A stretch of DNA of 64,000 nt from Armigeres subalbatus. Its lineage: Eukaryota > Arthropoda > Insecta > Diptera > Culicidae. The position numbers and the translations under genes are program-made. Under the pieces are notes generated by a model. The model was not told where the DNA came from, ran no database searches, and saw only the letters and a list, made by a program, of their open reading frames with translations. Where the stretch lies: the NCBI RefSeq assembly GCF_024139115.2, contig NC_085141.1, forward strand, positions 246,868,096 to 246,932,095. Direction: 5' to 3'. How positions within the stretch are numbered: the stretch's first letter is position 1; each line of letters opens with the position of its first letter. This document shows, one piece after another, positions 1 through 11,042 of the stretch.

Positions 1-2215
1 GACATCAATTAATAAGTACTTGCAGTTTCTGCGTAATCTCTGCTGATACACACCAAGTCTCACTGGCGTATAACAACACAGATTTTACGTTTGAGTTGAA
101 TATTCGAAATTTGGTGCGTTGACTAATCTGATTGGATCTCCATACATTTCGTAAACTCGCCTAAGCATCCCTAACCTTCTTGTTCCATGCTCCTCTTGGT
201 TCCACCGTCCGACGCTAACTGGCTGCCAAGATATTGAAAGTTTTCGACCTTCTCCACTGCTTGCCCGGCTACCGTAAAGTTGGAGGGGTTGTTTGTGTTT
301 ACATCCAACGATTTGGTCTTGTTGACGTTGATGATGAGACCCGCCGTTGATGAACGTTCGGCCAGGTCGTTCATAGCAATAGGCTGTCAGATCAGCCCAC
401 AGTTTGGTACACGGTCAATCGCACCCACCTCGTCGGTTACGATGAGGAGCAGTAGCGGAGATAGAATACACCCTTGTCTCACTTCAACGACTACCCGAAT
501 GGGGTCAGACAAAGCTTTATGCACGTAAAAAGCTTCATACTGCGCTTCGATGAGGCCGACAATTTTATCCGGAACTCTAAGGGCGTCTAAGGGTGCCCCA
601 CAGATTTTCGTGGTTCAGACATTTGAATGCTTTTTCATAGTCAATGAATAACAGGTAGAGGGACGCTTGGCATTCGTTGACTTGCTCCATAATGATTCGG
701 AGCGTGACAATATGGTCCAAACATGATCTTCCTGGGCGGAATCCTGTCTGCTGCCGTCGGAGCGTCTAATCTATTTTCTCCTGTATTCGATTTAGGATAA
801 CTTTGCACAGAACTTTAACATGATGCCTCGCCAATTGTCGCACACAGCCAGATCCCCCCTTTTTTTGGGACCTTCGCTAAGACGCCCTGCATCCAGTCAG
901 CCGGAAATGTTGCGGTTTCCCAGATATTGCAGAATAGTTGATGCAACATTTGCACAGATAGCATGGGGTCAGCTTTGAGCATCTCTGCTGAAATGCGATC
1001 GAGCCCAGGAGCTTTATTGGATTTCATGCTTCGGATGGCTGCTACAATCTCCAGCAATGATGGAGCTTCGAAGTTGTCGCGGGTAATGTGTTGCACCCTT
1101 GGCGACTCATGCCGAGATGTTGGTCGGGCGTCGAAACTTGAAGAAGTTGTTCGAAGTGCTCGAATCAATGTTTCAGCTGATCAGTTAGGTCGTTGAGTAA
1201 CTGACCTGTCGCGTCCAGTCAGGCGTCGTGCGATATCCACCCACGCTCGCTTGTCCCGTCTGTAGCAGCGTTTAACTTCCTTCTATAGAACCGAGTACCT
1301 TTGACTGAACTCGTACTTGACTGTTCTGGTTCTTGCCCGCTCTATCGCGGCCTTTGCATCTATCCGCTCCTCGATTTTCCGCCAGGTTGCATCCGTAATC
1401 CACTCCTTTCGATGAGTGCGTAGCTCACCCAGGTTGTTCTCGCTTGTATCGATAAAGGCTTTCTTGATGGCCGTCTGCTCTTCTACGCTGCCAACTTCCG
1501 GAACATCCGCTACCCGAGTTCCAAGTTCTTCAATGAACGATCTCTTCACAGCTGGATCTTCTAATCGGCCTATGTTGAATCGCCGTCCGAGTCTCTCCTA
1601 CCGCCGCTGAATCCGAGCAATGCGTAATCGGATCTTACCAATTAGAAGGTGATGGTCAGACGCGATGTCAGCGCTGCGTTCATTCTCGCTTCGTTTCCAT
1701 TTTCAGCTGATGCAGATGTGGTCGATTTGATTTTCAGTTTGTCCATCACGAGATCCACGTGACTTTGTGCAATGGTCGATGGGGACAGAGCGATCCTCCA
1801 ATCATCATGTCGTTGTTGCCACAGAATTCAGCCAACAGCTCACCGTTTTCACTCATTACTCCAAGATCATGACGACCCATGACACGCTCATAGTCATTGA
1901 AGTCGCCCATTTAGATCTTGATGTTTAACATTATCGACGACGGCATTCAGTTCACTGTTGAAATTCTCCTTGTCCTGTAACTCGGCAACATCGGTCGGCA
2001 CATAACATTGAATAATCGTGAGGTTCCTTACCCGTGTTCTGAATCTGGCAATGTTTATTATCTCGTTAATTGGTTCCCAATTGATGAACGACGCCTGTGC
2101 ATTGGCGCTAAACACCTTGGCGCACCTCCTTGGTGAACAGACGCTCGATCAGTCGGGTGAAATTTGTTTAAAGTCCCACCGAACGCCAGGACTAGGCTGT
2201 AGTGCGCTTTGAGCG
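1..2215 (-). mobile_element. Decayed non-LTR retrotransposon (LINE): endonuclease to reverse transcriptase
   Basis: The element reads right to left and runs off the left edge. The endonuclease part lies at 2115-1894 (with the sequence TIIQCYVPTD), followed by a linker ORF at 1549-1283. The reverse transcriptase begins at 1168-815, with SNKAPGLDRISAEMLK. The palm motif A appears around 660-600 (LFIDYEKAF) and motif B in the out-of-frame stretch before 374. The thumb region is at 374-171 (INVNKTKSLD and FQYLGSQL). Several frameshifts and stops separate these blocks, so no protein is made from this copy. The sequence near position 1 still reads as the post-RT region, so the 3' end lies outside the window. 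The clade cannot be fixed by eye. It is an old genomic repeat, not a host gene. Confidence 0.85.
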
Positions 2216-2283
2216 GCACACGGCCGCTTTGTTAGGGCCTGCTTGTGGATACTTTTTATAGAAGTTCTACAGAGCCAACTGTC

Positions 2284-2318
2284 AAACCCCACCACATGCT
2301 AGGCAAGCCCCCAGGTCA
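2284..2318 (-). repeat. LINE 5' leader motif, shared with 40531-40562
   Basis: Read on the minus strand, this stretch (core GGGGCTTGCCTAG, followed by a TGTGG-containing block) recurs on the plus strand at 40531-40562. It lies just upstream of the endonuclease region of the LINE at 1-2215, so it is probably part of that family's 5' untranslated leader. No coding signal is present. Confidence 0.45.
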
Positions 2319-2411
2319 CACCCTCTCACTCTACACCCAACCGGCGGTTGTTAGATTTAATAACAATTCTGTATAAGAATCTACCAGCACCTGTTTAAGA
2401 ATTGGGCATAT

Positions 2412-2507
2412 GCGAAATTGTTAGATTTTTATACAAAAAATGTAAGAAAAGCTTACAATATTGTTAGATTCTTATACAATATTTATATAAGAATCTAGCA
2501 ATTTCGC
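2412..2507. repeat. Imperfect inverted repeat (hairpin), about 23-bp arms
   Basis: The left arm at 2412-2434 (GCGAAATTGTTAGATTTTTA and on) pairs with the right arm at 2484-2507. A smaller stem, TGTAAG/CTTACA, sits inside at 2441-2457. The motif TTAGATT-TTATAC recurs around 2345-2385. This looks like a remnant of a palindromic MITE and has no coding content. Confidence 0.6.
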
Positions 2508-2509
2508 GG

Positions 2510-2580
2510 TTTTCGTGGATTTGGCGCGGATTTACATAACGATTTCAGGGCTTCGCGCGGATTTAGTTTTAGGTGAAAGT
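2510..2580 (+). repeat. GGCGCGGATTT repeat, block 1
   Basis: Two copies of the motif GCGCGGATTT occur in a short stretch. The same motif recurs four or five times at 4685-4790. The similarity does not extend outside the motif, so the two blocks are not convincing LTRs of one element. The meaning is unknown. Confidence 0.5.
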
Positions 2581-4127
2581 GTAACAAATAAAATGCTGGA
2601 TCTAAAGATGTTCATTTGAAAATTAGTTTTATGTTTATCTAGATGGGTTTAATTTTCGTTAGCAAATGTTGTTGAGAACAAAATTTACGTTTGAAGTCAA
2701 TTACTCACATTATTTTTCGGATATTTATAGGCGCTTAGGACAGTGGCGCCACTTGTCGTCACTTTTAAACCATTCTAAAGCATGCTGCATACAAAACATG
2801 TCTGTTGAAGGACATGAGCAACCGAGGTATTTGTCAACTTCTGATTGATTATCATAAAAGGAACCACAGCACACAGAAAAAAATATAAAAACTAATCAGC
2901 GCGTAAAAAATACAGACGCGGAAAATTACACTATTCTGAGCATTCATGAATCTTTTCCATCAATTTCACCCTAAATGTATGCAATTTGTATAGCATTATA
3001 CCATTTAATCGAATAAATAGTGGCATAATGCAATACAAATTGCATACATCCAAGCAAAAATATCGTTTAAAATTACGCTCTTTTTGGCATTCCCTTTATG
3101 TGCATTACTTTCGTGTAAATTTCAATAACTTTTTCTATCTGTGCATTTTTCGAAAGTTTTTTAGTCAGGAATTCTGATATAGTGTTGAACATTTTATATT
3201 GCTTTCATAGCATTCATCGAAAACGAATAAGGGTTTATATAACAATTGACTTTTCCCGTCAAAACGCTCAATCGATCCTTTGGCTTATTTAAGGTCAACT
3301 TTCCTAATGAATCCATATTTTTTGGCGCCTCTAACTATTTTAAAAATCGAAAACAGAAACCGCGGATATTCTCGGAGATTTTGGTTGAAATTCTAGTATA
3401 AAAGGACACAGGAATTCTTGCCTGAAAATTACGATAAATGGGTGTTAAAAATGTTAATTGGCGAAATATCCTGCATGAACTTCTAGACAAATTTGTCACA
3501 AGAATTGAAGAATAATTTCCGCACAAATTCCGGACTAATTTTTGCTGGAGTTGTTTCTTGATACAAATTTAATTATTGTTTTACAGAAGTTTTGTTTAAA
3601 TACGAAATTGTACGGTCTAATTGCCTAATCTCAACGCAAGTATGTCTTGTGATAAAAAATTACAACAAAGCTGCATGATTTGATGCTTGAGAAGAAATTG
3701 CGGTTTCGGCAGATTTTTTATTATTTGCCAAGTTTATCTATAATTATATATGATCAAATCTGGCCTGAACATTCCTTGTATATCAATTCATCTCGTATAG
3801 TTCGATCAACAAGAAATCCACTGAATTTTTTTTTAAACTTTATTTATGTGTCAAAATCCACTGAAAATAATTAAACAAAACATGCCCAAACCAGCAACTT
3901 ATCTAAAAAGCGGTGCTTATGTTTAGTTCTTGTTCACTTATCTTCAGTACTTCTAGTGATTAAATGGACCATCTAGAAACGTTTTTATATTAACTGCGAT
4001 TTTGTTAGTCCTATTTTCAATTGGGAAGTTTAAAATAATATTTAATATCAATAATGTTATTAAAAACGAACTTGAAGAGATTATGTCAGTTAATTGTGAT
4101 AACCAAAATTGATATTTCACGTATATT
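2581..4127. other. AT-rich non-coding DNA
   Basis: No ORF here has family signatures or codon structure. The short open frames are chance openings in AT-rich sequence. The only structure I can support is the hairpin at 2975-3049. Confidence 0.6.
2975..3049. repeat. Near-perfect hairpin with 29-bp arms
   Basis: The arms 2975-3003 and 3021-3049 are reverse complements with about two mismatches, separated by a 17-base loop. The arm starts ATGTATGCAATTTGTA. It is too short to identify a transposon family. It could be the fused termini of a MITE or a cruciform-forming palindrome. Confidence 0.75.
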
Positions 4128-4681
4128 TCAAGCATAATTTTTCATAACGACGTATGTAACAATTATGAGGATTCGAGAAATCCTTTGCAGAAAGTTGGCA
4201 AAACTTTTTCTAAAACTGTTTTAAAACTAAATCTTTTTTCGATACTTTTTTCCGCTGGCATGCATCATTACATGACACGTAATAAGCGTGCTTCACATCA
4301 AAGCTCAGTTCATTCAAATTCACTGTGAAAAACGATAAAATTATACATACACCGGTATGCTGCACGTACGTCGGTGTACATTGGTCGGTTTTCCATAGTG
4401 CACGATTGACGCAACTGCAGTTTTGTTTTGTTTTGCTTTTTTTGTTACATAGGTCGCTCTTAGTTCCCATATGTTAAAGCGACGTATGTAACAGTGAGAC
4501 TTCAAAAATAGATATTTTTACATACGTCGATTCGTAAAAAGATTGAATTAAAGAATTTTAAGATCTGAAATCAGTAAAATCGATGCGTATTATATAAAGC
4601 CGCGTGTGATTGTCACGTTGTATTAAAAACCTTGTTTTGTTTACTTTTGTTACATACGTCGTTATGAAAAATTATGCTTGA
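4128..4681. mobile_element. 554-bp MITE with 35-bp terminal inverted repeats
   Basis: The ends 4128-4162 and 4647-4681 are identical reverse complements, starting TCAAGCATAATTTTTC. The inner part of the repeat (GACGTATGTAAC) occurs again inside the element near 4483, 4518 (inverted) and 4440 (inverted, one change). There is no transposase ORF, so it is non-autonomous. Only a TT dinucleotide is shared by the flanks, so the target duplication, and with it the superfamily, remains uncertain. Perfect arm identity suggests recent movement or repair between the arms. Confidence 0.85.
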
Positions 4682-4684
4682 TTT

Positions 4685-4790
4685 GAGAAGTCAGTTCGCG
4701 CGGATTTGGCGCGAAATGGATTTCATGTCTCGCGAAAACGGCGCGGATTTGATTTTAGTCGGCGCGGATTTGGCGCGGAAAATATTTCAG
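4685..4790 (+). repeat. GGCGCGGATTT repeat, block 2
   Basis: The motif GGCGCGGATTT and variants recur four to five times in about 100 bases, directly after the MITE at 4128-4681. It matches the block at 2510-2580 in the same orientation. No gene is recognisable. Confidence 0.5.
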
Positions 4791-5129
4791 GATCTCCGTA
4801 ACAACTGTGGTATTGGAGCTTGTGAGTTATGACCAGAGCTCTGTTTGACGCTCCTTCCCAAATGTCGTATTCCACAAAAAAAAATATATATGGTCGGGGT
4901 TGCCAAATCTGTCGAAGGCTTGGCAGAAAAATCGGATTTTTTTGTTGGCGTTTGGAGCGATTTGGCAGAATCTCGGCCATATGATGAGCAACGTTATTCT
5001 TTGAAAGCACCATGATGATGGCCTCAGTATTCCGATCAACTTTGTAGAACATTTTTTCTCTAAAAAAAATAGTTTTGGAGTAAAATGTATCTTTCCGCGT
5101 GAATCTGTATGCTGGACCATAGTGCAATG
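4791..5129. other. No recognisable feature
   Basis: A minus-strand open frame overlaps this stretch (5127-4723). It has no recognisable domain, runs into the GGCGCGGATTT repeat and overlaps a second open frame of similar length. I treat it as chance. Confidence 0.5.
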
Positions 5130-6180
5130 ACAGTTACGAAACTGAGTATATGGGCTCGTGATTTTTCGCTAAGAAGTAAATGAAACTCATACCGCATGCT
5201 TCCAAGTGAGTTTGGTATTCATGAGGTGGCCAATTTGAAATCGGTCCAGCTGGGGACCCTATGAGGATATTTATGGAATCGAGCTTATGGGTCCCGTTCA
5301 AAGCCTCGTGATTTCTAACTCAGAAGCGATTGGAACTGATGCCGCGTACTTCCAAGTGAGTTTGGTCAAAAAGAGGTGATCAACCTGAAGCCGGAACCAA
5401 TGGGAAGCCAATGTGGTCAGTTACGGATTTGGACATATTTGTACCGTTGGACTAATGAAATTTCGAGATATTTATCACAGAAGCTAATGAAACATATACA
5501 GAAGTAGAGACAATTTCCAAACCGAAAATCGAACCCAGCTACCCTCAGCATTATAGCCGCGCATCTTACCGCTAGGCTAAGGAGGGCCCCTTAAACTTAT
5601 TTACAACATTAATTTTACGAAATACAATACACCTACTACAAATTTCTCGGTAACACTATCGACATTAAATAGCCGATATGCTCAATTCTGTAAATGTCCT
5701 CATTAGGTCCCCAGCTAGATTAATTCCAGGTTGACTACCTAAAGGTAAGCGGCAAAAGAAAACATAAATTTCGAGCTGTAGAACGGCATAAATATGCTCA
5801 GTTACGTAACTGTCCTCATTGAGTTCCCACCGATACCGGCTCCAGGTTTACCACCTTAAGGTGACCAAACTCACTTTGAAGTACTCTGCACGAGCTCCAA
5901 AAGCTTAGTCGTGAAAAATCACGCATTTTATGCTGTCGAACGGGAGCAATATGCTCGATTCCGTAAAATCTCCTCATTTGGTCCCCACCGGAACCGGCGA
6001 CGGAACACACTTAAGTATATACGGCATGAGTAAATTCAAGAAACTTGGGCATTTGAACGGCATCAATATGACCATTTTTGGAAGTATCCCCTTTAGGTTC
6101 CTACCGGAACCGATATCAAGTAGTCACGTATCTGTAACCAACAGCTTGGTCCTAGAAATCTTAAATATAACATATGCTTG
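5130..6180. repeat. Diverged ~150-bp repeats in opposite orientations around a SINE head
   Basis: Two direct copies about 150 bases apart lie at 5130-5420. Both contain TCCAAGTGAGTTTGGT (5201 and 5351). At 5620-6180 the same unit recurs at least three times as its reverse complement, with blocks such as TCCTCATTTGGTCCCCACCG and CGGAACCGGC and anchors near 5695, 5810, 5970 and 6090. Between the two orientations lies a tRNA-like SINE head. The sequence has no long open frame with family similarity. It is either a tandem family later inverted or a large foldback remnant. Confidence 0.6.
5490..5590 (-). mobile_element. tRNA-derived SINE head (Feilai-like), truncated
   Basis: On the minus strand a tRNA-like promoter is visible: an A-box-like TTAGCCTAGCGGTAAG followed by a B-box-like GGGTTCGATTTTC. 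It continues into TTTGGAAATTGTCTC, which matches the Feilai-type SINEs at 19062 and 19861. The tail is missing. It is a RNA polymerase III promoter relic rather than a tRNA gene, because the stems do not pair along the full length. Confidence 0.6.
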
Positions 6181-9100
6181 CATTTAGACACACCATTTAT
6201 AAATTTTTCATGAACAAAACCATGTTTTCGTGAGTTTCTCTCTAGGTACCCCACGGGGTTTTGGCCTCAATTCAGAACCATTACGAAAACCCATGTCCTC
6301 AAAACATTTGCTAAAAATATATTAAATTTTCGATCAAACCATGCCTGTTTTGTTGAAATTGATTGATAATTGGCGAAAGCAATTTGAAAAATAAATTTCA
6401 GTCTTATTTTTCTGCTAGTATTGTAAAGGTTAATAGACTTTCAGGAACAGAAACACTACACGTAATTATCGAACATTTTCGGATAGAAGATAGTCCGACA
6501 TTTTTCGCATCTCCAGCTGCGTGCTTATATTGCCGGCTACCGATAGGATTTAAACCCGCAATTCTCCATCAGTTGTGGGGGCGCATCATCAGTCATATTT
6601 ATTTTTAGATAAAATGCTGCGCAACAAAAAGAAAGTATTGAGACAAATTGATTCTTTGCATCTTATGAAATACTTATGAAATGCCCAGAAATCAAAGTAA
6701 TGTTCAATTATCGAAAAAATCATCAATACCAAGTAGATTGGTCCTTCAAAATCCATGACACAACCCATCCGAAAAAAAGGCCGACTATCGCTCAACTCGT
6801 GCATGTAATCAATCCTAATGAGCGCTTGCTACCGTTCCGTGCTAGTGTTCCTTCCCATGGCAACTATGTATAGATCGGATTTTTTGTACCTTCATTCCTC
6901 GCCCGGCTTCTGTACCGTTTTCTTTCTCCCCTGTGTGTCAGATGATCCCGGGCAGAAGCGCAACAAAGTAACGCGATGACAAATTTCGGCCGCTCAATCA
7001 CGCCACATTTTACCCAACCCTCAATCACACGTGGTAATGAGCTTAATTAGGCTGTGTATAGTTTTATTTATTGCTTCCCGCTCGACCGACACTGGGCGAT
7101 GACACGACTTTGAGCGGGAAAAGACGGATAAAGCATAGTTAGTTGCTTAGTATGATGATGATGATGACAAATCCGTTCAATCTACTTTTTTTGGGGGGTG
7201 AAACTGACACGTGCTTGTAATAGCTCTTTGATCATGGTAAAGGACTATGTCGACATTGAAGAAAAGATTCGATATCCTTCTTCGTGAAGAGTAAACAGAA
7301 AGTATTTGATTCTACGTTCAAACAAACGTAGATATTCGTCATAAAATACGGTTTAAAACACAAAAACACGTTAAAATACGTTTAACAAACAAAAAAAAAA
7401 CGATAAATATTTGTTTCCATTTATTTATTATTCACGTTTATCTAAATCGTTTAAGGTGTTTTGAATCAACGCGTTGTCTATGCCCGCTTATCGTGTACCC
7501 CACCTTTTCCACACAAAGATAATAGAAAATCCCCATAATCTACTGAAATGGGTTTCGATTCCTCATTCTGATATGACAAAGCATTGAATCGAACCATAAC
7601 AAAGCAAGCAAGCACGTCATAAGACTATCCGATTGCGATAACAGGGGCAACCAAGTTGAACGTCAAACGATGCAAATTGAAACAAGAACTAACTGGTATC
7701 GCGCGGTTTTCTGGCTTTCGTTTGGGGCCCAAAACAATTCATCAACGCTGTGCAGCAATTGGGGACGGTGTGGGTTCAAAAATCGAGATAAACAACAGCG
7801 CTCTAATGGTCGAATGACAGATAGATTGATGAAGATTAGATTTCATTCACTCACAGACACGCGCGCTTACTTCGATATGATTTGTTTCGTATAAATGATT
7901 TTATGGCACGAGAGGTTGACGTGCGGGAGAGTCTGTTTAGGGGACCAGTTGATATTCATTATCTTTTGTTATATGAGCTCTGTTATATAGGTCTATAACC
8001 TATATAATAGCATCTTTGATGTGGGTTTATTGGTCATAGCACGAACTTATTGGCAATCGATTTAATAGAATTAAAATTTTAGTAAGGAATCGCTCGATTA
8101 TGAAGCGATATTACTGGGAGTAAACCGTTCGCCACACTAACCTACCATGCACCTCCACAAACCTTCATCCCTAAAAGTTTACCGGTGACAGCCGTTTGTG
8201 TCCGGACCAAAAATTTAGCAGACTTTGCTTAACTAGACCCTACTGCGCAAAATAGATTGAAGCGTCGATAAATCCTACTTTCGCTAAAAGTAGCGTGACA
8301 GTTTTGGAAAAATCACAAAAATATGTATTTAGTCAATCTTTTTTCATACCTTTGTTTTTGAAGGTATGAATATGGAAACTATGAGACGATGAACCGAAAC
8401 AATGAAACCCTATATTTTTCTGTGATTCATTATATTGCAATGTAAACAACTGCAAGCTGCAATGCGAAAATAATCGACATCAGTCATTTGGGACCGCACG
8501 GAATAGCATAGGGTAACCGGCGGTAATGTTGGCCCTGGATGTAACATTGGCTCATCACGGAAATTAATCAATATTTCAGCGATAATACGTCGATTTGTAG
8601 GGAGATATTAACCATTGCTTCTTTAGAAAAGTGTATCAAACATATATCTGCCTCATAACTCTAGATTTATACACTTCTTAAACTATTAAAAGCAATTATC
8701 TTGCGTGAAAAATCACTTTGACTCGGTTTTTTAGCAGCCATGTTTCGGCTGGCTGTGCTAGACTTTTTCTTTTGCCCAATAAAAGAGTTTTATGAATGAA
8801 CATACCTGCTTTCGCACATCAGATGAATGGATAACAACCACACTATGTCAGCTATCATTTTTATTTCACAATTTACATTAGTATAGCAACATAATTAACC
8901 AAAACATTTTTGGACAATACTGGGGCCACCCGTAGCCAAATGGTGGCATGCGCTTTCGATATGTAGCACTACGTTAGTATAGGTGAAACTCTAAAATCAA
9001 AACATTCTCTCCAATAACCCGTACTGGAGAAAATAACCGAAAGCTGCAGATGGAATATCCGATGGTTGCGATTAGTTTGCTTGGATAATCCACTTAGCGG

Positions 9101-10921
9101 TTAAGTTTCATTCGCAAATAACATAACGCTAAACTGAACCCACACCAAGCCTCTAGTAATGCTTCATGTATGGTAGGTTTCTGAAATTTATAAAGTCCTT
9201 AACGCTCAGACAAGTACCTTCCCACAACCTAAATCGTCTTGTAGTTTGTAAATGGGCCCTCATGATGCTTTTCTGGAATCACGATATAATCGCTTTCATT
9301 CGCAGAACATACCAAAAATAATTGCCTACCTTACGGCTTTCAAACACGATTCAAGCAAAAGCGATTCAAGCATCAACCTTTCGTAATTCGATACATTTTC
9401 TTCATAATTTCGCAAATAAATGATTCAATTAGTGTAAGAATATTTAGTTTTATCATCTTTCGTACGAATCCATTTCTCATTTAATAATGGAAAGATACAA
9501 TGGATCGTATGTTTCATTAGATAAACTTTCAACGTCATTTCATGGGAATAATTTCAAGTCAAATTACTTGACAAATACCTTCATCATAATTTAGATTTAT
9601 TATTACTTGCAAAAAGTATTTTGATCTGTAAAATGATACCGAAAAAGTATTCTCTCAACTCGGGAAGTTGAAACACGTGAGAGTTTTGAGAGGATTCACA
9701 ACAGCTGATCGACATTGAGAGGAGTGGAATCAAACGCACGTACCAATCATAAAAGTTCAATGCAGGCAGAGTTAAAAACAAGCATCCAATAATTGTATTT
9801 ATGAATAATTGTGTACCAATATCGGGTAGTTGGCACAGTTATAACTGTTTATGCACAGTACAAAGCAAGGAATTGCCTAGAACAAGTTTTACAATTGGCT
9901 TTCTTCAGTAGAGCGTTATGCATCATCCCCACCTAAAGCATTGTTTACGTTTTGGAAAAAAGTTTCTTTGAGAGTATCGCGAGAGCGAAAGCAACACAAC
10001 TGCCATGGTTTCAACTAGCAGTAAATCTCAAAATTATGCGGCAGCCAATAATTAACGTATGCAATTTTTTTGAAGGCACAACATGAGGGCTAGAACATGT
10101 AGCCTTTTTGCAATTGCAGTTTTTAATACAGTTTTCATTTTTCTAAACTTCTTCACTTGCAAATATGGTAAATATTTGGGAAATAAATTATTCATAATAT
10201 AATAGTATTTTCGTTAGCATGTCCTTGGTAAGCGTGCTATTGGGGGAATCTGAAACGCACTCTCACAATCAGTGTGGTAGTATTTTACATGCAACCAATT
10301 AGAATTCACGCTCAATCAGATGATTTGATTTTCTCTGTTTGTTTGCATGCTGCCTTTATTCAACGCAAGCAAAATGACTGGTACTATAAACAGCAACCCA
10401 TCTTTATCTATCGTATGTTCGAAATCAACAATCACTCGTCCCAAGTGGGCTGAAAAATTATCCACCTGATAGGGACAAGGATGCCGACGTTTTGTCCATT
10501 TCTCTCGAGACTTTCGCTGGTTTTAATGAGCTATTGCGGACATTCATCGTCGTTTTTTGCTATTTGGCGTCAAAACCAAATGTAAGCAAGCCGGCTGGTG
10601 GAATAATTCTGGTTGTAAATGCAATATATGAAGATTTATAACGATAAATGAGCTTAACCGTAGCATAATGGGCCAAGGTTTGAGCCGTTACCCCTATAAT
10701 GAAATCACCAATTGATTATTTCTATATTTACACGTTCATACGTGGTTTGATCTACTGATCACCTTTAGCGAATTTAAGTAACAAAAAGCAATGTTGAGAA
10801 TGACTAAAACATTTATAATCATGCTAGATTGCTTTCTAGCATTTCATCAGAAAACCTTCTTTGTATTAATCCGATCAACCAATGTTAACGATAGTCCCTT
10901 TCTTCTCTTTCCCTTTTCCAG
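6181..10921. other. Non-coding DNA upstream of, or intronic to, the IP6K gene
   Basis: No exon can be called. The first supported IP6K exon at 10922 begins with a split codon, so at least one earlier exon should lie here or beyond the left edge. I could not recognise the conserved N-terminal IP6K block in this stretch. A short ATG microsatellite sits at 7152-7169. The remainder is AT-rich and apparently unique. Confidence 0.5.
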
Positions 10922-11042
10922 GTGTCATGCAAGCCACCACCATGGGCGGTACCAAGCTGGAGAAGCGCTACTCGCCGAGCTTCCGGGACGATCCGGGTCG
11001 CAAAACGGCCGCCTCGAAGCGCAAACGCGAGGAAGTACTACG
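10922..11042 (+). CDS. IP6K: IP6K exon (first visible)
   Basis: The acceptor TTTTCCAG precedes 10922 and the donor GTAAGT follows 11042. The exon starts with two bases of a split codon and then reads [18 protein letters not shown] and on, ending at the first two bases of an Arg codon. Two ATGs (10927 and a Kozak-like one at 10942) could start a short form, but the split codon and the missing N-terminal lobe favour earlier coding exons. Confidence 0.8.

Noticed and set aside
2510..4790. GGCGCGGATTT blocks as LTRs of a retrotransposon
   Set aside because: Only the short motif is shared, no inverted TG-CA ends, primer site or pol domain between them.
4723..5127. 134-codon minus-strand frame as a gene
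   Set aside because: It overlaps the GGCGCGGATTT repeat and a second frame of similar length and has no domain.
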